Assembly: GCA_028712475.1 (NCBI GenBank)
Contig: JAQTQB010000006.1
Span: 62,001-126,000 of the forward strand
Direction: 5' to 3'
DNA length: 64,000 bases
From: Verrucomicrobiales bacterium
GTDB lineage: Bacteria; Verrucomicrobiota; Verrucomicrobiia; Limisphaerales; UBA11358
The notes under the pieces were generated by a model that ran no database searches, was not told where the DNA came from, and saw nothing but the letters and a program-made list of their open reading frames with translations. Both the position numbers and the translations under genes were made by a program. Positions 59,192-64,000 of this stretch are shown here, piece after piece; the first letter of the stretch is position 1, and the number at the start of each line of letters is the position of its first letter.

Positions 59192-59453
59192 GAGCTTGGG
59201 GCGCGGAATCGGCAAAGTAACAAGGGCGAGCTTGGATTGTTTCAGGGATTTCGTGATATATGGGTCAAAAGCGCATTTTATTGCTAGTTTACGCGTTGAC
59301 GCACCAAGTATCCACAGAAGTTGGAATTTGTCAATTTGTTTAAGCGGCTCTCCCCTATTCCCGTCCGTTCATGTGTCCATTTGAAACCATGCGGCAAATC
59401 GCGCCGGGATATTTCAATGCGCAATGCGTGGGGCAATGGCGAATGTTCACGTT

Positions 59454-62400
59454 CTATTTCCGCTCCAAATCTGCGTCAACACTTGGGACTGATCCCTTTG
59501 CGTCCGTGTGCTGCCTGGCAATCAGAACATAGATGGACGGAATCACCAGCAGCGTGAAAATCGTGCCGAGCGCCATGCCGGCGACAATCACGATGCCGAT
59601 GGAATTGCGCGCCGCCGCGCCTGCGCCGGTCACGAACGCGAGCGGAAAATGTCCGGCGACGGTCGCCACGCTGGTCATCAGCACCGGGCGCAGCCGCGTG
59701 GCGGCGGCCTGCCGCACGGCGGCCACCTTGCCGAGGCCGGTGCGTTGCAGTTCGTTGGCGAACTGGACGATCAAAATCCCGTTTTTGGAAACCAGCCCGA
59801 CGAGCGTGACCAGTCCGACTTGCGCGTAAATGTTCAGCGTCGTCGTCCAGCCGTCCGTCCAGAAGTGCATGTTTTGATTCGGAAATTTGAGGAAACAGAA
59901 AATCAGCGCCCCAAATAAAGCCAATGGAACCGAGCCGATGATGATGATGAGCGGGTCGCGGAAGCTGTTGAACTGCGCGGCCAGCACGAGGAAAATCAGC
60001 GTGACGGAAAGCATGAACGTGGGAAGAAACGTGTTGCCCTCGCGGCGCAACTGGCGCGATTCGCCGGTGTAATCCAGCTTGTAGCCCTCCGGCAGAATTT
60101 TCGCGGCCTCGGTCTCAAAAACTTTCAGCGCCTCGTCCAGCGGACGGATGGCGACGCCGCTCAATTTGACGGAGTTGAGCTGCTGAAAACGGTTGAGAGA
60201 ACGCGGCGTGGTGTGTTTCACGAACGTCGCGAAGGTGCTGACGGGAATGAGTTTTCCATTCGGGCCTTTGACATAATTGTTTTCCAACTGGCCGGCGTTC
60301 AGGCGTTCGATGCGCTTGAGCTGCGGGATGACCTTGTAACTCCTTCCGGCGAGGCTGAAGCGGTTCACAAAATTTCCGCCGACGAGCGCGGCCAGGTCCG
60401 AGCCGACCGATTCCAGGTCGAGGCCGAGCGCGGCCACCTTGTCGCGGTCAATGACGAGCTCCATTTCCGGCTGGTCAACCTTTGTGTCAATGATCGGCGG
60501 GAAGGCGAACACGCCGTTCGTCGCGGCGATCTGCTGCAACTGCTGCGCGAAGTGCAAAATCTGCTCGGGCTCGGCGGTCGAGGACAAAATAAATTCCACC
60601 GGGAAATCGCCGCCGCCGGGCAGCGCAGGCGGCGTGACCATGAGCAGGCGGATGCCGGGCACGGTGCTCACCTGCGCCTGCGCTTCCGGGAGAATCTGGA
60701 ACACGGTGCGTTTGCGTTCGCCCCACGGCTTGAGCACCATGCCGCTGAACCCGCTGTTGGGCATGGTGAGCTGGAACGTCTGCGCGCGTTCGGGAACGGC
60801 CATGAACATCTTGTTCACGGCATCGGCGTAAAACGAGGTCTGGTCAATCGTCGCGTCCGCGCCGCCTTCGACGATGCCGAAGATGACGCCCTGATCTTCC
60901 GGCGGCGCAAGCTCCTTGGAATTCCAGGCCATCATGAACATCGGAATCATCAGCAAACTCAACCCGATCCAGATGGTGTAAACCGCCGGACGCGCCGACA
61001 GCGTGATGTCCAGCACGCGCGTGTAAAAATTCCGCAGCCGGTCAAATTGCCGGTTGATATGGCCGGTCAGACCGTGTTCCTCGCGTCCGGCATTGAGCAG
61101 CCGCGAAGCCATGACCGGCGACAACGTCAACGCCACCACGCCGGAAATCAAAACCGCGCCGGCCAGCGTGAGCGCAAATTCGCGGAACAGCGAGCCGGTC
61201 AGCCCGCCTTGAAACGCGATCGGCGTGTAAACCGCCGCGAGCGTGATGGTCGTGGCGATGATCGGGCTGATGAGTTCGCGCGCGCCGAGCAATGCCGCGT
61301 TGATCGGTGCCAGCCCTTCGCGGATGTGGCGCTCCACGTTTTCGACGATGACAATCGCATCATCCACGACCAGTCCGACGGACAGCACGACAGCGAGCAG
61401 CGTGAGCAGATTGAGCGAGAATCCAAAAATCTGCATCAGAAACACCGCGCCGATGAGCGAGATCGGAATCGCCACCAGCGGAATCAGCACTGAACGCAGC
61501 GAGCCGAGGAACAGAAAAATGACGACGGAAACGATGCACAAAGTCACGGTGAGCGTCTTCAGCACTTCGTGGATGGCGTCATCAATGTATTTTGTGGCGT
61601 CGTAGGCGACGCGCCCTTGCAGGCCGGTGGGCAAATCCTTCTGGATGGACGCCATCTCCTTGCGCACGCGCTTGATGACATCGAGCGAATTGGCGTTGGG
61701 CAAAACCCAGGCGCCCATGAAGACGGCGTGTTCGCCGCTGAAGCGCACTTCCGTGTCGTAATCTTCCGCGCCCAGCGAAACGTCGGCGACATCGCGCAGG
61801 CGGATAAGCTGGTCGCCGCTCCCGCGGATGACGAGGTCCTGAAATTCCGTGACCGAGCGCAGATCCGTGTTCGCCGTGAGGTTGACCTGCACGAGCGAAC
61901 CCTTGGTGTGGCCGGCGGCGGCGAGAAAATTATTTTTTGCCAGCGCTTCACGGACCTGGTTCGGGCTGACGTTGAACGCCGCGAGCCGGTCGGGTTTCAG
62001 CCAGATGCGCATGGCGAAGGTGCGTCCGCCGAGGATGTCCGCGCGCTGCACGCCTTCGAGCGCGGTCAGGCGCGGCTGCACGATGCGCACAAGGTAATCC
62101 GTGATCTGGTTCGGTTGCAGGATGTCCGAAGTGAAACTCAAATAAGCCGAGGCAAATCGCGAATCGGCGGACTCGATGTTGATGACCGGCACCTCGGCTT
62201 CCGGCGGCAGATCGTTGCGGACCTGGCTCACCTTCGAGTTGATTTCAGAAAGCGCCTTGTTCGCGTCATAATTTAACTTCAACCGCGCAGTGATGGTTGA
62301 AAGGCCAAGCGTGCTGCTCGATTGCAGGTATTCGATGCCGTCGGCGGCGGCGATGGCGCGTTCGAGCGGCTGCGTGACGAAGCCGCGCACCAATGCCGCG

Positions 62401-62567
62401 CTCGCGCCGACGTAAGCCGTCGTGATGGTGACGGTGGCGTTTTCGCTGCGCGGATATTGCCGCACGTTGAGCGAGCGGATGGCCTGGAAACCCGCGATCA
62501 AAATCACGAGGTTCACCACGATCGCCAGCACCGGCCGGCGGATAAACAGATCAGTGAAAGACTTCAT
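59454..62567 (-). CDS. AcrB/MexB-like RND multidrug efflux pump
   Basis: A 1037-residue HAE1-type RND protein: FTDLFIRRPVLAIVVNLVIL at the start, LNVRQYPRSENATVTITTAY, and TM4 VVLSVGLVVDDAIVIVENVE with the Asp-Asp proton relay. Later motifs include PIAFQGGLTGSLFREFALTL, GLVTLVGLVSKNGILIVQFA and RLRPVLMTSVATVAGHFPLA. It exports lipophilic compounds by proton antiport with the adaptor encoded 17 nt upstream. No outer-membrane factor gene is in the operon. A distant TolC-like protein may serve it. Confidence 0.95.
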   Translation of the reverse strand: MKSFTDLFIRRPVLAIVVNLVILIAGFQAIRSLNVRQYPRSENATVTITTAYVGASAALVRGFVTQPLERAIAAADGIEYLQSSSTLGLSTITARLKLNYDANKALSEINSKVSQVRNDLPPEAEVPVINIESADSRFASAYLSFTSDILQPNQITDYLVRIVQPRLTALEGVQRADILGGRTFAMRIWLKPDRLAAFNVSPNQVREALAKNNFLAAAGHTKGSLVQVNLTANTDLRSVTEFQDLVIRGSGDQLIRLRDVADVSLGAEDYDTEVRFSGEHAVFMGAWVLPNANSLDVIKRVRKEMASIQKDLPTGLQGRVAYDATKYIDDAIHEVLKTLTVTLCIVSVVIFLFLGSLRSVLIPLVAIPISLIGAVFLMQIFGFSLNLLTLLAVVLSVGLVVDDAIVIVENVERHIREGLAPINAALLGARELISPIIATTITLAAVYTPIAFQGGLTGSLFREFALTLAGAVLISGVVALTLSPVMASRLLNAGREEHGLTGHINRQFDRLRNFYTRVLDITLSARPAVYTIWIGLSLLMIPMFMMAWNSKELAPPEDQGVIFGIVEGGADATIDQTSFYADAVNKMFMAVPERAQTFQLTMPNSGFSGMVLKPWGERKRTVFQILPEAQAQVSTVPGIRLLMVTPPALPGGGDFPVEFILSSTAEPEQILHFAQQLQQIAATNGVFAFPPIIDTKVDQPEMELVIDRDKVAALGLDLESVGSDLAALVGGNFVNRFSLAGRSYKVIPQLKRIERLNAGQLENNYVKGPNGKLIPVSTFATFVKHTTPRSLNRFQQLNSVKLSGVAIRPLDEALKVFETEAAKILPEGYKLDYTGESRQLRREGNTFLPTFMLSVTLIFLVLAAQFNSFRDPLIIIIGSVPLALFGALIFCFLKFPNQNMHFWTDGWTTTLNIYAQVGLVTLVGLVSKNGILIVQFANELQRTGLGKVAAVRQAAATRLRPVLMTSVATVAGHFPLAFVTGAGAAARNSIGIVIVAGMALGTIFTLLVIPSIYVLIARQHTDAKGSVPSVDADLERK

Positions 62568-62584
62568 GCGTCCTTGAATTCAAA

Positions 62585-63706
62585 TCAGCCGTTCGGTGGA
62601 TTTGGCGTGGTGCTGGACTTGGGCGCGATTTCGTTGTTCACCACCACGCCGCTTCCGTTGCGCAGTTTGAACAGCCCCGAACTCACGACGCGGTCGCCGG
62701 GTTTCAGCCCGGTCACGATGCTCACAAAATCGCCGAGCGGCCTGCCGGTGCGGACGAATTGCTGCCGCGCCACCAGTCCGCCGGCGGAATTTGTTGATTG
62801 CTCGATCACATAAACCGAATCGCCAAACGGCGCGCTCAAGATCGCCGTCGCCGGAACCGCCAGCACGGTCTGTTCGCCGGGCAAAACTATTTCCATCCGC
62901 ACGAACATCCCCGGACGCAGCAACTGGTTCGTGTTCGCAAACGTCGCCTGCAACCGCACGGCGCGCGTCGTTGAATCCAGTTCAGGATTGATGGCCGTGA
63001 CCTCGCCGATAAATTTCTCGCCGGGATACGCGTCGCTGGAAACCTGCACGACCAGGCCGGTTTGAAGCACGGACAAAGTTTGTTGCGGCAGTGAAAAATC
63101 GCCATAGACCGGCACGAGCGATTGCAGCGACACGATGGGTTTGCGCGCCTCCAGCGATTCGCCGAGGTTCACCAGCCGGATGCCCAGCCGCCCGGCGAAC
63201 GGCGCGCGGATGGTTTTCTTTTCAATGATCGCGCGGATCGCGTCGGCGTTGGCCTGATTTTGTTTCAACGCCGCCTCCGCCGTGTCCACTTCGGACTGCG
63301 ACACCACATTGCTCTCCCGCAATTTAAGCAGCCGGTCCAGGTTGAGCCTGGTCAGTTCCGCTTCCGCCTCCGCCGCGCGCAACTGCGCCGCTTCCGACGA
63401 CGTATCCAGCCGCACCAGCAAATCGCCTTTCGCGACGACCGCGCCGGATTCAAACGCGATCTCTGTCACCGTGCCCGCGACTTCCGCCGCCACCGTCACG
63501 CCCTGCGCGGCGCTGATCGAGCCGACGGCGGTGAGCGTGTCCTGCCATTTTTGCTCCTGCGCCACGGCGGATGAAATCGTCTCCGGCGGAACCGTGAACG
63601 TCTTGGCGGAACCGATCAGCTTGCCGATCTGCAATGCCTTCACGCCGGCCAGCCCGGCAAAAACAGCCCCGACAACGACAAGCGCAATGATGATTTTCCG
63701 TTTCAT
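62585..63706 (-). CDS. RND efflux periplasmic adaptor (MexA/AcrA type)
   Basis: A 373-residue membrane-fusion protein: an N-terminal anchor (IIIALVVVGAVFAGLAGVKAL), the lipoyl/barrel halves GTVTEIAFESGAVVAKGDLL and KTIRAPFAGRLGIRLVNLGE around a helical hairpin (AEAELTRLNLDRLLKLRESN), then beta-barrel and membrane-proximal domains with GDRVVSSGLFKLRNGSGVVV. It bridges the RND pump to an outer-membrane channel. It lies between a TetR-family regulator gene (25 nt upstream) and the pump gene, a typical tetR-adaptor-pump operon. Confidence 0.94.
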   Translation of the reverse strand: MKRKIIIALVVVGAVFAGLAGVKALQIGKLIGSAKTFTVPPETISSAVAQEQKWQDTLTAVGSISAAQGVTVAAEVAGTVTEIAFESGAVVAKGDLLVRLDTSSEAAQLRAAEAEAELTRLNLDRLLKLRESNVVSQSEVDTAEAALKQNQANADAIRAIIEKKTIRAPFAGRLGIRLVNLGESLEARKPIVSLQSLVPVYGDFSLPQQTLSVLQTGLVVQVSSDAYPGEKFIGEVTAINPELDSTTRAVRLQATFANTNQLLRPGMFVRMEIVLPGEQTVLAVPATAILSAPFGDSVYVIEQSTNSAGGLVARQQFVRTGRPLGDFVSIVTGLKPGDRVVSSGLFKLRNGSGVVVNNEIAPKSSTTPNPPNG

Positions 63707-63731
63707 AAAAATTTGATCCCTCCGATAAAAT

Positions 63732-64000
63732 TCAACCCTGTTTTTTCTTCGCGCCCGCGCCGGTGAGGAACAGGTCCACGATGCGCCGGGCCGTCTTTTT
63801 GTCCGGCTTGCAGTCGCGCATCACCAGATGCGAGACGAGGTAGGAATTCACCAGCCCGTAAAATCCGAACGCCATCTCGCGGCTGTCAAAGCGCTTCTCC
63901 AGCTCGCCGTTCTTCTGCGCGCGCCTGATGAGCGAGTGGACGAACTCAAAATTGCGTTCGCACTTGTCCGCGTAGCACAAGCCCTCCGGCACCTCGCCCG
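63732..64000 (-). CDS. TetR-family regulator, C-terminal part
   Basis: The frame is open to the window edge, so the DNA-binding N-terminus is missing. The visible 89 residues (CERNFEFVHSLIRRAQKNGE, MAFGFYGLVNSYLVSHLVMR, ARRIVDLFLTGAGAKK) look like the ligand-binding C-terminal helices of a TetR/AcrR regulator that ends with the FLxG element. It is the first gene of the efflux operon and probably represses it. Confidence 0.7.
   Translation of the reverse strand, partial: GEVPEGLCYADKCERNFEFVHSLIRRAQKNGELEKRFDSREMAFGFYGLVNSYLVSHLVMRDCKPDKKTARRIVDLFLTGAGAKKKQG

Noticed and set aside
60213..61493. 426-codon plus-strand frame opposite the RND pump
   Set aside because: It is Arg/His-rich antisense translation of conserved transporter sequence; not a gene.
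1..64000. CRISPR array
   Set aside because: The regular repeats present are short tandem units, palindromes or protein-coding RCC1 blades; no evenly spaced direct repeats with unique spacers and no cas genes were seen.

Overview
The window looks like the chromosome of a member of the Verrucomicrobiota, probably of the Pedosphaera/Limisphaera type. This is inferred from two prepilin-like proteins with an H-X9-DG motif, Asn/Thr-rich secreted Ig-like proteins, a DUF2934 protein, a pyruvate:flavodoxin oxidoreductase next to a PyrD-like protein, and many short interspersed repeats, some of them inside reading frames. Coding regions are GC-rich, so long antisense shadow frames are common.

Left part (1-21 kb): the 5' portion of an RCC1-repeat protein; an antitoxin-toxin-rhodanese operon; a zinc metallopeptidase; a D-Ala-D-Ala-ligase-like ATP-grasp protein followed by an intact IS630-type element; gatC and gatA; pyrR-pyrB; an Mrp/ApbC ATPase; a pseudopilin; a secreted endonuclease/exonuclease/phosphatase; a lipoate ligase; endonuclease III; a large EF-hand membrane protein; a truncated fusion of a TM0106-type nuclease to an IS66-like transposase, carrying in-frame palindromic repeats; and a secreted esterase.

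Centre-left (21-33.5 kb): a metal and envelope-stress block. It holds an ECF sigma factor operon, three small secreted proteins that end in APLK, two cysteine-rich TRASH/YHS-like proteins, a retropepsin-like protein, a YHS protein and a complete Cu/Ag-type RND efflux system (outer-membrane factor, adaptor with four metal-binding modules, pump). Four of these genes share a promoter-like motif with identical internal spacing, so one regulon is likely.

Centre (33.5-50 kb): the mutL operon with unknown downstream genes, a cyclic-nucleotide-binding histidine kinase, and tRNA-Asp. A 10.3-kb integrative element sits in that tRNA, bounded by 43-bp direct repeats. It carries excisionase, tyrosine integrase, type I restriction-modification (R-S-M order), a ParD/PIN toxin-antitoxin pair and an HUH rolling-circle Rep. 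Its attachment site lies inside the integrase gene. On circularisation the integrase would gain a different 59-residue tail and would directly precede rep. A decayed integrase tail beyond the right repeat points to an older element at the same site.

Right part (50-64 kb): a PAS/GAF histidine kinase with a NarL-type regulator, nifJ with a PyrD-like gene, a second pseudopilin, and a TetR-adaptor-RND drug efflux operon running off the end of the window.
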